Source: Bacteroidales bacterium
Lineage (GTDB): Bacteria > Bacteroidota > Bacteroidia > Bacteroidales > FEN-979
NCBI GenBank assembly: GCA_025355465.1
Contig: JANXZO010000075.1
Span: 1 to 51,563 of the forward strand
Length of the DNA: 51,563 nt
Direction of reading: 5' to 3'
Below, piece by piece: positions 36,786-46,217 of this stretch (the first letter of the stretch is position 1; every line of letters begins with the position of its first letter). Made by a program: the position numbers and the translations under genes. A model generated the notes under the pieces. It searched no databases. It saw nothing but the letters and a program-made list of their open reading frames with translations, and was not told where the DNA came from.

Positions 36786-38314
36786 ACCTTTCGATGAATC
36801 ATACAGAAAACCATATCTACGTCATCTTCGGTGCCTCCGGAGACCTGACAAAGCGAAAACTTGTGCCCGCACTCTACTCGCTTTTTGTTCAGAACCTCCT
36901 GCCCGAAAAGTTCGCCCTGCTTGGCACCTCGCGGTCCTCACTCACCAATGTCGAATTCCGGCAGTCGATGAAAGAATCCATCCTTGAGTTTAAGGAGATC
37001 GATGATGAAACCGGGATTGAGGAGTTTATCGGGAAACTCTATTATACACCCATCGGGTTCGACGAAGTAGCTACCTATATTGCCTTGCGGGAACAGTTGA
37101 ATTTTATTCGTCAGGATCTGGAAATCGGCGGAAATACTGTGTTTTACCTCTCCACACCACCCAGTCTGTATGGCGTAATCCCTCAACAACTGGCAGCGGT
37201 CGGACTAAATCACCAGGACGATGGCTGGAAGCGGCTCATCATCGAGAAACCTTTCGGATACGATCTCGAATCGGCCCTGCAGCTGAAAGACCAGCTGCTG
37301 AAGGACTGGGCCGAGGAGCAAATATTCAGGATCGACCATTACCTCGGCAAGGAGACAGTGCAGAATCTTCTGGTGACACGGTTCTCAAACGGGATGTTTG
37401 AACCGCTCTGGAACCGCAACTATGTGCACCATGTAGAGATCACCTCGGCAGAAAGCCTCGGCGTGGAGAAGCGGGGCGGTTATTACGACAGCTCAGGAGC
37501 TTTGCGCGACATGGTTCAGAACCACTTGCTGCAGGTAACCGGACTTACGGCCATGGAACCCCCATCTTCGCTTGAACCGGCAGCCATCCGAAATGAAATA
37601 TTGAAAGTCTTTCAGTCGTTGCGGCCTATCCGCCGGGAGGATGTGTCCAAAGTGGCCATCCGCGGGCAATATCTCACCTCCACCATCAAAGGCAAGCCGG
37701 TGCCCGGCTACCGTGAGGAGCCGGGAGTAAGCACAGGTTCTCTGACCGAGACCTTCGTGGCCCTGAAATTCTACATCGACAACTGGCGCTGGGGCGGAGT
37801 CCCATTTTACATCCGCACCGGGAAAAGGCTGCCAACGAGAGTAACCGAAGTGGTGATCCATTTCAAACCCACGCCGCACTTCCTCTTCTCCAACGAAAAG
37901 TATCTTCAGCCGGGAAATCAGCTGGTTATCAGGATCCAGCCCGATGAAGGAATCCTGCTGAAATTTGGAATGAAAACCCCGGGAGCAGGCTTCGAAGTGC
38001 AGAACGTAAATATGGATTTTCATTACAGCGGACTTTCCAACCAGCGCATTCCTTCGGCATACGAGCGACTTATTTATGATTCGATAAAGGGCGATGCGAC
38101 CCTTTTTGCCCGGACGGAAGAGGTGCTGGAGGCATGGAAATTTCTCACACCGGTCATTGAAGCATGGAAAAACGACCGGAAAGTCCCGCTGTTCGGATAT
38201 CCTGCCGGAACATGGGGTCCGGATACCGCCGACGACCTCATTGAAGATCAGGAGATGACCTGGCGCTATCCCTGCAAGAACCTCTCCGACGACGGCATCT
38301 ACTGCGAACTGTAA
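36782..38314 (+). CDS. zwf: glucose-6-phosphate 1-dehydrogenase
   Basis: Encodes 510 residues, a normal length. It oxidises glucose 6-phosphate to 6-phosphogluconolactone, making NADPH. Seen: nucleotide-binding FGASGDLTKRKLVPALY, the catalytic RIDHYLGKETVQN block, and the C-terminal ending DLIEDQEMTWRYPCK. The start at 36782 (ATGA overlap) gives MNLSMNHTENH; the second Met at 36794 is an alternative. It precedes pgl by 2 nt, consistent with shared translation and with the lactone product being handed to pgl. Confidence 0.95.
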   Translation: MNLSMNHTENHIYVIFGASGDLTKRKLVPALYSLFVQNLLPEKFALLGTSRSSLTNVEFRQSMKESILEFKEIDDETGIEEFIGKLYYTPIGFDEVATYIALREQLNFIRQDLEIGGNTVFYLSTPPSLYGVIPQQLAAVGLNHQDDGWKRLIIEKPFGYDLESALQLKDQLLKDWAEEQIFRIDHYLGKETVQNLLVTRFSNGMFEPLWNRNYVHHVEITSAESLGVEKRGGYYDSSGALRDMVQNHLLQVTGLTAMEPPSSLEPAAIRNEILKVFQSLRPIRREDVSKVAIRGQYLTSTIKGKPVPGYREEPGVSTGSLTETFVALKFYIDNWRWGGVPFYIRTGKRLPTRVTEVVIHFKPTPHFLFSNEKYLQPGNQLVIRIQPDEGILLKFGMKTPGAGFEVQNVNMDFHYSGLSNQRIPSAYERLIYDSIKGDATLFARTEEVLEAWKFLTPVIEAWKNDRKVPLFGYPAGTWGPDTADDLIEDQEMTWRYPCKNLSDDGIYCEL

Positions 38315-38316
38315 TC

Positions 38317-39042
38317 ATGGAGCCACAGGTAAAAATATTCGAAACACCAGCTCATCTGGCAGCATCTTTCGCCGCGATGCTTGCCGCCGGAATCAACAAA
38401 ACGGAAGGTAGCCGGTACTTCTCCTGGGTGTTGTCGGGGGGTAACACGCCAAAGATACTCTTTCGCGCCATTGCGGAAGGTTACCGCGACGCCATCGACT
38501 GGTCCAGGGTGAAATTCTTCTGGGGAGATGAACGCTGTGTTCCGCCGGCTGATGCAGAGAGTAACTACAGGATGGCGAAGGAATCTCTTCTGGACCTCCT
38601 GCCGGTGCCCGCTTCCAACATCCTCAGAATACACGGGGAAGAAGATCCCGCCGGTGAAGCAACCAGGTATGCGCAGTTGTTCCGGAACGAGCTGAGCCAT
38701 AACGGGGAGTCTCCCCGGGCCGATCTGGTCATGCTTGGCATGGGCGACGATGGCCATACCGCCTCGGTGTTCCCGCAAAACGTAGAACTTTTTCACAGTG
38801 ACAGGCTTTTTGAGCCATCCGTTCATCCACTAACCGGTCAGCTTCGGATCTCAGCCACAGGAAAAGTAATCAATCATGCAAAATCAGTAATCATGCTTGC
38901 CACGGGTGATGCCAAAGCCACCATGACAGCCCGGGTCATCCTTCGGCAACGTGGATGGGACCTGCTGCCTGCAGCCCTGGTAAAACCTGAAAGCGGGAAG
39001 CTTACATGGCTTCTCGACAAGCAGGCTGCCGCTAAACTTTAA
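38317..39042 (+). CDS. pgl: 6-phosphogluconolactonase
   Basis: Encodes 241 residues of the DevB/SOL type that hydrolyse 6-phosphogluconolactone to 6-phosphogluconate. Motifs: FSWVLSGGNTPKILFRAI, KFFWGDERCVPPADAESNYRM and LGMGDDGHTASVFP, the family blocks. It completes the oxidative branch between zwf and gnd, lying 2 nt after zwf and 10 nt before tal. Confidence 0.95.
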   Translation: MEPQVKIFETPAHLAASFAAMLAAGINKTEGSRYFSWVLSGGNTPKILFRAIAEGYRDAIDWSRVKFFWGDERCVPPADAESNYRMAKESLLDLLPVPASNILRIHGEEDPAGEATRYAQLFRNELSHNGESPRADLVMLGMGDDGHTASVFPQNVELFHSDRLFEPSVHPLTGQLRISATGKVINHAKSVIMLATGDAKATMTARVILRQRGWDLLPAALVKPESGKLTWLLDKQAAAKL

Positions 39043-39052
39043 ATCAACCGAC

Positions 39053-40138
39053 ATGAATAAAAACACGAAAACCCTATACCAGCAAGGAGTGAGCCTGTGG
39101 CTCGACAACATCACGCGCAAAATGATCGACAACGGGCATCTTCAGCGATATATTTCTGAATTATCGGTGACCGGCCTCACCTCCAACCCGTCCATTTTCG
39201 AAGCGGCCATCGCCAAAACCGGAGATTACGACAAGGAGATCGGAAGATTAAGCGCCCCCGGAATTTCAGATGAAGAGATCTTCTTCACCCTGGCCATTGC
39301 CGATATTCAACGCGCAGCCGACCTGTTCCTGCCCATTTTCAGAAAGTCCAACGGGCTCGACGGATTCGTTTCCATCGAGGTCTCCCCGCTGCTTGCCTAC
39401 GATACGGAAAATACCATCAATGCAGCCCGTGAGATCAGCCGGAGAGTAAACCGGCCGAACGCCTTCATCAAGATTCCGGGTACCCCCCAGGGACTTCCTG
39501 CCATCGAGAAGGCCATATCTGAAGGGATTCCTGTAAATGTCACGCTGCTCTTTTCGGCCGAACAATATATGGCTGCTGCCATGGCTTACCTGAAAGGGGT
39601 TGAGGCGCGCATTGACAAGGGACTCAACCCTGATGTCCGCTCAGTGGCCTCGGTGTTTGTCAGCCGCTGGGATAAAGCAGTGGCAGACATGCTCCCGCAA
39701 CAGCACCACAACTTGCTTGGCATTGCGGTGATGCAAAAAACCTACCATTCCTACCAGCAGTTCCTGCGTTCGGAACGGGTGCAGCGGGCCATGAACTCCG
39801 GGGTCTTTCCGCAGCGGCTTTTGTGGGCCAGCACAGGAACCAAAGATCCTGCAGCCTCCGACATATTGTATGTAAAGAACCTGGTAGCGCCTTACACGGT
39901 GAACACAATCCCCGAAAACACGCTGCTGGCTTACGCCGATCATGGTGAAACCGGAGAACCGCTCAAAGGCGACTTGCTGAATGCCGAAACCACCATCAAG
40001 CTGATCGAGGATTTCGGAGTTAACTACCACCAGCTCGCCGCACAACTTCAGCACGAGGGGGCCGAAGCGTTCAATAAATCGTGGAAAAACCTTATCGACA
40101 GCATAGCCGCAAAACGTATCAGCATTAAAAATGGATAA
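39053..40138 (+). CDS. tal: transaldolase
   Basis: Encodes 361 residues, the long transaldolase form that transfers dihydroxyacetone between sugar phosphates. Family blocks: [16 protein letters not shown] near residue 40, [17 protein letters not shown], the Schiff-base lysine in [18 protein letters not shown], and [12 protein letters not shown]. In some bacteria this form is fused to Pgi; here the two genes overlap by 8 nt (40131-40138) instead. Confidence 0.94.
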   Translation: MNKNTKTLYQQGVSLWLDNITRKMIDNGHLQRYISELSVTGLTSNPSIFEAAIAKTGDYDKEIGRLSAPGISDEEIFFTLAIADIQRAADLFLPIFRKSNGLDGFVSIEVSPLLAYDTENTINAAREISRRVNRPNAFIKIPGTPQGLPAIEKAISEGIPVNVTLLFSAEQYMAAAMAYLKGVEARIDKGLNPDVRSVASVFVSRWDKAVADMLPQQHHNLLGIAVMQKTYHSYQQFLRSERVQRAMNSGVFPQRLLWASTGTKDPAASDILYVKNLVAPYTVNTIPENTLLAYADHGETGEPLKGDLLNAETTIKLIEDFGVNYHQLAAQLQHEGAEAFNKSWKNLIDSIAAKRISIKNG

Positions 40139-41753
40139 ACCAATGACAGATCTGACCAATACCACTGCATGGAAGGCGCTGAAGTCGCATTTTCCGGAGA
40201 TCAGGAAACAATCCATCCGTTCCCTGTTCAACAATGACCCAAACCGGGGATCAAAATACCGGGTTCAGGATGTTGGAATCTATTTCGACTATTCCAAACA
40301 CCGCATCACAGAGGAGACCCTCGGCCTTCTTTTCAACCTTGCCAGGGAGCGCGGACTGCCTGAAAAAATAGAGGCGATGTTCACGGGTGTGAAAATCAAC
40401 ACCACCGAAAACCGTGCTGTGCTTCACACTGCATTACGGGCTCCGCAAGGATCTGTCGTCATGGTGGATGGCGTGAATGTGGTTCCGGAGGTGCATGCCG
40501 TGCTGAATAAGATGGCCGGGTTTGCCATGCAGATCCGAAAGGGAGAATGGCTGGGATATACCGGTAAGCCGGTGCGCAATGTCGTTAATATTGGCATTGG
40601 CGGGTCAGACCTGGGGCCGGTAATGGCCTATGAGGCCCTGAAGTTCTATGCTCATCGAAGCCTTACTTTCCGCTTTGTTTCCAATATCGACGGCAATGAT
40701 TTTGCAGAGGCAGTGAACGGCCTCGATCCGGAAGAGACCCTGTTTATTGTCTCCTCGAAAACTTTCACTACCCTCGAAACCATGACCAACGGACGCACCG
40801 CAAGAAAGTGGCTGCTCGATAAACTGGTTCATGAGGAGGCCGTTGCGCGCCATTTTGTGGCTGTTTCCACCAATGCAAAAGAGGTGGGTGCATTTGGTAT
40901 CGATACCCGCAACATGTTTGGTTTCTGGGACTGGGTAGGAGGAAGGTACTCCATGGATTCAGCCATCGGACTCTCCACCATGATTGCCATCGGTCCTGAA
41001 AATTTTCATGAGATGCTTGCCGGGTTTCACGCCATGGACGAGCATTTCCGCAGCACACCCCTCGCACGCAACATCCCGGTCATCATGGGTCTCCTGGGAG
41101 TTTGGTACATCAACTTTTTCGGTGCCCAGACCCAGGCCGTGCTGCCCTATGAGAACTACCTGAAAAGGTTTCCTGCTTACCTGCAACAGCTTGCCATGGA
41201 AAGCAACGGCAAACACGTAACCCTGGATGGAAAGACCACTGAATATGCCACAGGTGCAGTTTACTGGGGCGAACCAGGCACCAACGGTCAGCACTCGTTT
41301 TACCAGCTTATTCACCAGGGAACGTTATTGATCCCCTGCGATTTCATAGGGTTCAAAAATCCGCTCAACGTGCTTCCGCTCCACCAGGATTACCTGATGG
41401 CCAACATGATCGCCCAGGGTGAAGCGCTGGCTTTCGGAAAAACCCCGGAGGAGGTAAGAAATGAGGGGGTGCCCGATAGCCTGGTGCCGCACAAGGTATT
41501 TGAAGGAGATCGCCCGTCGTCCACCTTCTTCCTCGAAAAACTAACACCGGCAAACCTCGGCAAGCTGGTGGCCATGAACGAACAGGCGGTCTACACGCAG
41601 GGTGTTATCTGGGGGGTGAATCCGTTCGACCAGATGGGAGTGGAACTCGGCAAAGTACTCGCCATGAAAATAATTCCCGAACTGGAAAACAAACAGGCGC
41701 CACTGCAGCACGACAGCTCCACCAACGCACTCATCAGCTTCTATCGCGGATAG
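40131..41753 (+). CDS. pgi: glucose-6-phosphate isomerase
   Basis: Encodes 540 residues. Interconverts glucose 6-phosphate and fructose 6-phosphate. Signatures: [68 protein letters not shown] with the catalytic glutamate and histidine region, and the end GVELGKVLA. The ATG at 40131 overlaps tal; a second ATG at 40143 would remove the overlap. Last gene of the operon; it is convergent with the archaemetzincin gene, 13 nt away. Confidence 0.96.
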   Translation: MDKPMTDLTNTTAWKALKSHFPEIRKQSIRSLFNNDPNRGSKYRVQDVGIYFDYSKHRITEETLGLLFNLARERGLPEKIEAMFTGVKINTTENRAVLHTALRAPQGSVVMVDGVNVVPEVHAVLNKMAGFAMQIRKGEWLGYTGKPVRNVVNIGIGGSDLGPVMAYEALKFYAHRSLTFRFVSNIDGNDFAEAVNGLDPEETLFIVSSKTFTTLETMTNGRTARKWLLDKLVHEEAVARHFVAVSTNAKEVGAFGIDTRNMFGFWDWVGGRYSMDSAIGLSTMIAIGPENFHEMLAGFHAMDEHFRSTPLARNIPVIMGLLGVWYINFFGAQTQAVLPYENYLKRFPAYLQQLAMESNGKHVTLDGKTTEYATGAVYWGEPGTNGQHSFYQLIHQGTLLIPCDFIGFKNPLNVLPLHQDYLMANMIAQGEALAFGKTPEEVRNEGVPDSLVPHKVFEGDRPSSTFFLEKLTPANLGKLVAMNEQAVYTQGVIWGVNPFDQMGVELGKVLAMKIIPELENKQAPLQHDSSTNALISFYRG

Positions 41754-41766
41754 CACAGCACGGAGA

Positions 41767-42297
41767 TCATTTTACCATCGCTTCCCTGCAATGCAGACAA
41801 AGATTTTGCTCCTTCTGGTCAATATCCTCCACATAGGTGCTTGATCGCATCACACAGGAAGGGATGCTGCAATGCACCAGTCCAAAAGTGTGGCCCAACT
41901 CATGGATCACCTCTTTGGTAAACCTTTCAAGCAGCAGCTTATCGTCGGGATCCATCCCATAACGTTCGTTGCTGAGGCGGTAAAGTGAAGCAATTCCGGT
42001 GCGCCCGTTGAGTGCAGCCTGTCCGAAAATATAGGTCAGGATCGGGATGAAGAGGTCCACACTGAAAAGCCCCAGGGTTTTGGCGTGGTCGGAGGCAATC
42101 TCTGTATTCAGGTGTTTCAGGAGCATGTTGCCGTTATACTGACGGCGCGCAGGATCATAAAAATCGCTCAGGTCAAGGTGCCCTTCCCTGAAAAATACCG
42201 GCATCGAATACTGATTCTTCACCTCCCCCGCAACCACCTCAAGAAGGTCTTTCCTGAAATATCCGAAAGAAATTAGTGTGATATGTTGCTGGTTCAT
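41767..42297 (-). CDS. amzA: archaemetzincin (M54) metallopeptidase
   Basis: Encodes 176 residues, normal for archaemetzincins, small zinc peptidases. The catalytic zinc motif is HELGHTFGLVHC, followed by CVMRSSTYVEDID (Met-turn) and the second-zinc cysteines in QNLCLHCREAM. No signal peptide, so cytoplasmic. The family is scattered in archaea and some bacteria, with unknown substrate. It is 14 nt downstream of the sigma-54 regulator gene on the same strand and may be transcribed with it. Confidence 0.92.
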   Translation of the reverse strand: MNQQHITLISFGYFRKDLLEVVAGEVKNQYSMPVFFREGHLDLSDFYDPARRQYNGNMLLKHLNTEIASDHAKTLGLFSVDLFIPILTYIFGQAALNGRTGIASLYRLSNERYGMDPDDKLLLERFTKEVIHELGHTFGLVHCSIPSCVMRSSTYVEDIDQKEQNLCLHCREAMVK

Positions 42298-42311
42298 CAG
42301 GTTCTGATGGG

Positions 42312-43658
42312 TTATTTCTCCTCCGTACGCCTGAGATCATACTTCTTGATCTTGTTGTACAGCGTAACGCGGTCAACCTTCAGGGCCTTTGCCGTCCGGC
42401 TGATGTTCCAATCGTACTTGACCAGGATCTGGCAGATATGATTCTTTTCGTGATCGTCGAGGCTTTCGGCCGGGTTTTCGATGAGGGTCTTCTCTACCGG
42501 CAGGTCTTTGAGCTGGATCTTTTTGCCGCTCCCGATCACAATGGCCCGCTCCACCATGTTCTCCAGTTCGCGCACGTTACCGGGAAAGCTTAACTCCTCA
42601 AGTCTCCGCAAGGCAGCCTGATCAATGGGAAGCGGAGGCTTATTCATGGAGGTGCAATATTTTTTAATGAAGTACTCCACCAGCAGCGGGATATCCTCAG
42701 TTCGCTCACGAAGCGGGGGGATATGAATGTTCACTACGTTGAGACGGTAAAACAGATCTTCGCGGAAAGTCCCGTTCTCTACCATGTTTTTCAGGTCTTT
42801 GTTGGTAGCGCAGATGACCCGGAAATCAGAGGTGATCTCCTTATTTCCTCCTACACGCACAAATCGTTTGGTTTCCAGTACCCGCAGCAGTTCGATCTGC
42901 ATCTTGGTGGAGATCGTAGCGATCTCATCCAGGAATATCGTCCCGCTGTCGGCCATTTCGAAACGACCTTTACGGTGATACATGGCGCCGGTAAAAGCCC
43001 CTTTCTCATGTCCGAACAGCTCGCTCTCCAGCAGGCTTTCGGTGAGGGCGCCGCAATGGACGCTCACCAGGGGGAAGAACTTCCGCGGGGAGTTGGAATG
43101 GATGGCCTTTGCAATGAGCTCTTTCCCGGTGCCGCTCTCACCGGTGATGATCACCGAGCTGTTCGACTGGGCCACACTCTCTACCTGGTGCAGCACCTGC
43201 CGGATCGCTGCACTCCTGCCAATCAGGTCCTCCACATTTTCAAGCATGACTACTTTTTCTTTCAACTGCTCGTTTTCATCGGAGAGCGAAATCAACTTGG
43301 CGGCATTGCGGATGAGATGTGACAGGTCGTCGGGATCGAAAGGCTTGGTTACGTAGTCGAAAGCGCCGTCTTTGAGGGCCTGCACCGCCGTGTCAACAGT
43401 GGCAAAGGCGGTCATCACGATCACGATCGACTCCTTGCGGATCGCCTTGATACGGCGGAGCATCTCCAGTCCGTCCATTCCCGGCATCTTGATGTCGGCC
43501 AGAATGATGTCGAAAGTCTCAGATTCGAGCATCGACAGCGCAACCTTCGCATTTTCGGCACACTCCACCCGGTAACAGTCCTCGATGAACCAGCTGTAGA
43601 GTGAGTCCCTTACAGATTCCTCATCATCAACAATGAGGATTGAAATCTTTCGTGTCAT
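42312..43658 (-). CDS. sigma-54-dependent response regulator (NtrC/AtoC type)
   Basis: Encodes 448 residues. Receiver domain 1-120 with Asp55 in IILADIKMPGMDG; AAA+ domain ~145-375 with Walker A GESGTGKELIAKAI, sigma-54 contact loop GAFTGAMYHRKG and Walker B GTIFLDEIATI; Fis-type HTH at the C-terminus (ISRTAKALKVDRVTLYNKIK). It activates promoters recognised by sigma-54 (RpoN) when phosphorylated, presumably by the kinase encoded 9 nt upstream. The tandem TGTTGA-N5-TCAACA dyads at 50147-50182 are candidate binding sites (inference). Confidence 0.95.
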   Translation of the reverse strand: MTRKISILIVDDEESVRDSLYSWFIEDCYRVECAENAKVALSMLESETFDIILADIKMPGMDGLEMLRRIKAIRKESIVIVMTAFATVDTAVQALKDGAFDYVTKPFDPDDLSHLIRNAAKLISLSDENEQLKEKVVMLENVEDLIGRSAAIRQVLHQVESVAQSNSSVIITGESGTGKELIAKAIHSNSPRKFFPLVSVHCGALTESLLESELFGHEKGAFTGAMYHRKGRFEMADSGTIFLDEIATISTKMQIELLRVLETKRFVRVGGNKEITSDFRVICATNKDLKNMVENGTFREDLFYRLNVVNIHIPPLRERTEDIPLLVEYFIKKYCTSMNKPPLPIDQAALRRLEELSFPGNVRELENMVERAIVIGSGKKIQLKDLPVEKTLIENPAESLDDHEKNHICQILVKYDWNISRTAKALKVDRVTLYNKIKKYDLRRTEEK

Positions 43659-43667
43659 AGCTCCTTA

Positions 43668-45344
43668 TCATTTATTTTCGATGACCGGCAGGGTGATCGA
43701 AATGGTTGTTCCCTTGCCCAGGGTCGATAGTACTTCAGCTTTTCCCTTGTGGCTTTGCACAATGCCATGCACGATGGCAAGACCCAGCCCGATGCCGCTG
43801 GCACTTTGCTTGGTCGAGAAAAAAGGCTCAAAAATATGGGGGATATCCCCGGCGGCAATGCCTACTCCATTGTCGGAGATCTCAAGTACCAGGGTCTCGG
43901 CATAAATATTCCGGGTGCGGATGGTAACTTCACCGTTTTCGGCCACTGCCTCCGAAGCGTTCACCAGGATGGCAATACATGCCTGCTTTATCTGGTTCGG
44001 ACTGCAGAAGATCAAATCGTTCGTAGCGCTGAAGTCAGTCAGGAAATTGATGTTGGCGATCTTCATCGGATGACTCATCAGATCGTAGGTCTTACGCAGA
44101 ATTTCATGAAGGCTCCTGACCTCAAAGTCCTTCTGGTCTTTTTTCGAGAAGTCCAGCAGCCCTTTTACAATATCTCCGCAGCGCTTGGTCTCGTTCTCTA
44201 TGTGCCGGAGATGTTTCAGCATGGATTCCTGTTTCTCCGGGTCCATCTGAAGGTTCCTGAGTTGTTTGGAAACGAGTTTGGTGTAAACAAGAATTCCCGA
44301 CAAGGGATTATTGATTTCGTGTGCCACCGACAGCGAAAGCTTCCCGAGCGATGCGATCCGCTCAATGTGGATGAGCTCATTCTGGGCTGCACCCAGCTCT
44401 TCCGATTTTTTAAGCACTTTGTATTCGAGTTGCTGCGACCAGTTCTGCAGCTCGCTGTTGGCCGCCTCCAGGTTATCAAGCATGTTGTTGAAAGCCTGCG
44501 ATACCATCTTCATGTCTTCAAGCTGGTTGGGTTTTATCTCCAACCGTGTGCTTTTATCTCCGCTGGCCACGGCTTTACTCGCCGATACCAAAGCGTTCAG
44601 CGGATTTTTTATACGCTGGCGGGTGAAATAAAAGAGAAAACCGACCAGGAAAATGGTGGTAACCACTGCCAGCAGATAGAACTCCGTGGAGGATTTCGAC
44701 TCTGCGGCATCCAACTCTTCCAGCGGGATCTTGATGATGAGCGATCCCAGCACCTGCTCGGTGGGTTTATGGTAATGGCATGGGTCGGCATAGCACGATT
44801 TCTCGTTGCGGATCGGGAGTTTGATCAGCAGGTGACGGCTGGAGCTGTCGTTGTGGCTCATCTTGCAGTCGCTGGCCGGATTGATGATTTTGTAGTGATT
44901 TCCCTTCCCGGGAAAGATCGATTTCAGATCACTGTGACAGCTGATGCAGTTGGGATTGCTGTGACTGGTATTGGTATCGGAAGGGATGGAGGTATAAACC
45001 AGATTGTCTTTGCTGTCGTACATGTTCACCTCGTCGATGCCCGGCATGGTGTTGATGATCTGGAGGGTGTTCTGAAGGGTGCTCTTGTCGTTTTCCAGCA
45101 TGGAGTGATAGAGCGAACCTCCTACGATGGTTCCGATATTGTTCCCGTTTTGACGGATCACCGTATTGAGGTACTCCTCGTTCACCGAACGGAAAATGAT
45201 GCTGAAGGAGACGAACAGAAAGATGCTGGATACCAGGATGACAAAGACCACACGGCCATAGATTGAAGATCGGAACTGAAGGTACTTCCGGGAGATGGAA
45301 TTACCTTTGGTGTAGCTGTTTCGAAGCCTGGTGAAGAGATTCAT
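43668..45344 (-). CDS. sensor histidine kinase with CxxCH (haem c-type) periplasmic domain
   Basis: Encodes 558 residues. TM1 (~31-52), periplasmic domain (~53-220), TM2 (~222-242), HAMP-like linker, HisKA with His342 in SVAHEINNPLSG, HATPase with SEAVAENGEV region, DNGVGIA and GIGLGLAIVHGI. The periplasmic part contains CISCH at residues 133-137, a standard covalent c-type haem site, Cys160, and CYADPCH at 184-190, a CX4CH motif that could hold a second haem. This suggests redox or gas sensing. It is separated from the redox operon upstream by a terminator and lies 9 nt before the regulator gene. Confidence 0.9.
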   Translation of the reverse strand: MNLFTRLRNSYTKGNSISRKYLQFRSSIYGRVVFVILVSSIFLFVSFSIIFRSVNEEYLNTVIRQNGNNIGTIVGGSLYHSMLENDKSTLQNTLQIINTMPGIDEVNMYDSKDNLVYTSIPSDTNTSHSNPNCISCHSDLKSIFPGKGNHYKIINPASDCKMSHNDSSSRHLLIKLPIRNEKSCYADPCHYHKPTEQVLGSLIIKIPLEELDAAESKSSTEFYLLAVVTTIFLVGFLFYFTRQRIKNPLNALVSASKAVASGDKSTRLEIKPNQLEDMKMVSQAFNNMLDNLEAANSELQNWSQQLEYKVLKKSEELGAAQNELIHIERIASLGKLSLSVAHEINNPLSGILVYTKLVSKQLRNLQMDPEKQESMLKHLRHIENETKRCGDIVKGLLDFSKKDQKDFEVRSLHEILRKTYDLMSHPMKIANINFLTDFSATNDLIFCSPNQIKQACIAILVNASEAVAENGEVTIRTRNIYAETLVLEISDNGVGIAAGDIPHIFEPFFSTKQSASGIGLGLAIVHGIVQSHKGKAEVLSTLGKGTTISITLPVIENK

Positions 45345-45413
45345 ATCCCGTAAATTTTAGCACAGCAGCAGGAGCAGAGCGGAGGCAGTTGGCAATTATT
45401 ACGGCAAGATAAT

Positions 45414-45445
45414 AAAAAAACAGGCAGAATGAACTGCCTGTTTTT
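45414..45445. terminator. bidirectional-type terminator at the end of the redox operon
   Basis: CAGGCAG pairs with CTGCCTG (45421-45440) around a 6-nt loop, with seven A before and five T after, so it can end transcription on either strand. The stop of the GcvH-like gene is at 45447, so on the minus strand it ends the four-gene operon before the kinase gene. Confidence 0.85.
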
Positions 45446-45446
45446 A

Positions 45447-46160
45447 TTAATGCTTCATAAACTCCTGTTCAAACTCCTTCCACATCCCCTCCGGCAGGTC
45501 CGCCAGCAGGTGATCGTGCAATTCTCCGCCATCCTGCAGCGCTACCATCGAAACATCGGGATTGTACCGGGGCAGCCGCGTGGCCAGGAAGTCGCGGAAC
45601 CGAAGCAGCTCGTTTTTCGACCAGCCCGCTGCAGCATCGGCCAGGAAGTAGCTGCCGGTCTCATCTTTCCAGTTGCCGGGTTCTATCTTGTACATCCAAC
45701 CCGCCCCGTAAGGCTCTTCATTCAGCTTCCAGGGCTCTTCCGAAAGCAGTGTGTTCACCGCGGCAATCGTCCCCGAAATGGGAGAGCATACCTTCAGAAC
45801 CTTGCCGTCATGCGCCAGTTCTGTAACGATATCCTCCTTTTCAACAGGATCCCCGGCCGTTTTGAGATATTTTACCGTTACCTCTCCCGTAATTTGCATC
45901 AACAGGTCGTCGAGACCCATCTGGGCAATACCCGATTTAGCCAGGTGTACCCAGGTGTGATTCCGGCTGAGATAGACTCCGCGGGGAATTTTCAGGGCTC
46001 CGTTGGTGAGGACCCCAACAGCCTGCTTAAGCTGCCTCCTTCTCTTCACCTTGCGGTTCAGCAGGATGGAGAAAGGTATAAGCAGGATGAGAAAGGTGAT
46101 GATGATCAGATACTCGAGACCCTTGGTCTCAAATATGTTGTGATAGCTGAATCCGTCCAT
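45447..46160 (-). CDS. membrane-anchored GcvH-like protein with LQDGGEL tail
   Basis: Encodes 237 residues. One membrane helix (~17-38, YLIIITFLILLIPFSILL), basic linker, then a GcvH-like fold at ~55-170: GVYLSRNHTWVHLAKSGIAQ, GLDDLLMQITGEV, SPISGTIAAVN, NEEPYGAGWMYKIEPG. In true GcvH the lipoyl lysine stands in ESVKA; here the hairpin is HDGKVLKV, with the lysine one position later. The last ~50 residues carry LQDGGELHDHLL and WKEFEQEF, shared with the protein encoded at 48244-49923. Last gene of the redox operon. Probably a structural/electron-transfer-associated subunit; function unknown. Confidence 0.75.
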   Translation of the reverse strand: MDGFSYHNIFETKGLEYLIIITFLILLIPFSILLNRKVKRRRQLKQAVGVLTNGALKIPRGVYLSRNHTWVHLAKSGIAQMGLDDLLMQITGEVTVKYLKTAGDPVEKEDIVTELAHDGKVLKVCSPISGTIAAVNTLLSEEPWKLNEEPYGAGWMYKIEPGNWKDETGSYFLADAAAGWSKNELLRFRDFLATRLPRYNPDVSMVALQDGGELHDHLLADLPEGMWKEFEQEFMKH

Positions 46161-46162
46161 AA

Positions 46163-46189
46163 TAATTGAAAATTGAAAATTGAAAATTA
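46163..46189. repeat. ATTGAAA tandem repeat
   Basis: Three to four head-to-tail copies of the 7-bp unit ATTGAAA, in the gap between the NrfD-like and GcvH-like genes of the operon. Confidence 0.8.
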
Positions 46190-46195
46190 CTTTTA

Positions 46196-46215
46196 GTGCA
46201 TTCGTGCATTTGTGC
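46196..46215. repeat. 20-bp dispersed repeat, copy 2 (inverted)
   Basis: Reverse complement of the 20-bp string at 24336-24355, exact. It lies just downstream of the NrfD-like stop codon and next to the ATTGAAA repeat. Confidence 0.85.
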
Positions 46216-46217
46216 CT

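Noticed and set aside
36782-36794. Choice of the second ATG (36794) as zwf start
   Set aside because: The first ATG overlaps the gnd stop in the common ATGA form and is preferred, but the two cannot be told apart from sequence.
43749-45266. 505-codon plus-strand open frame
   Set aside because: Antisense to the histidine kinase gene, with no protein-like motifs; codon bias of the real gene opens the opposite frame.
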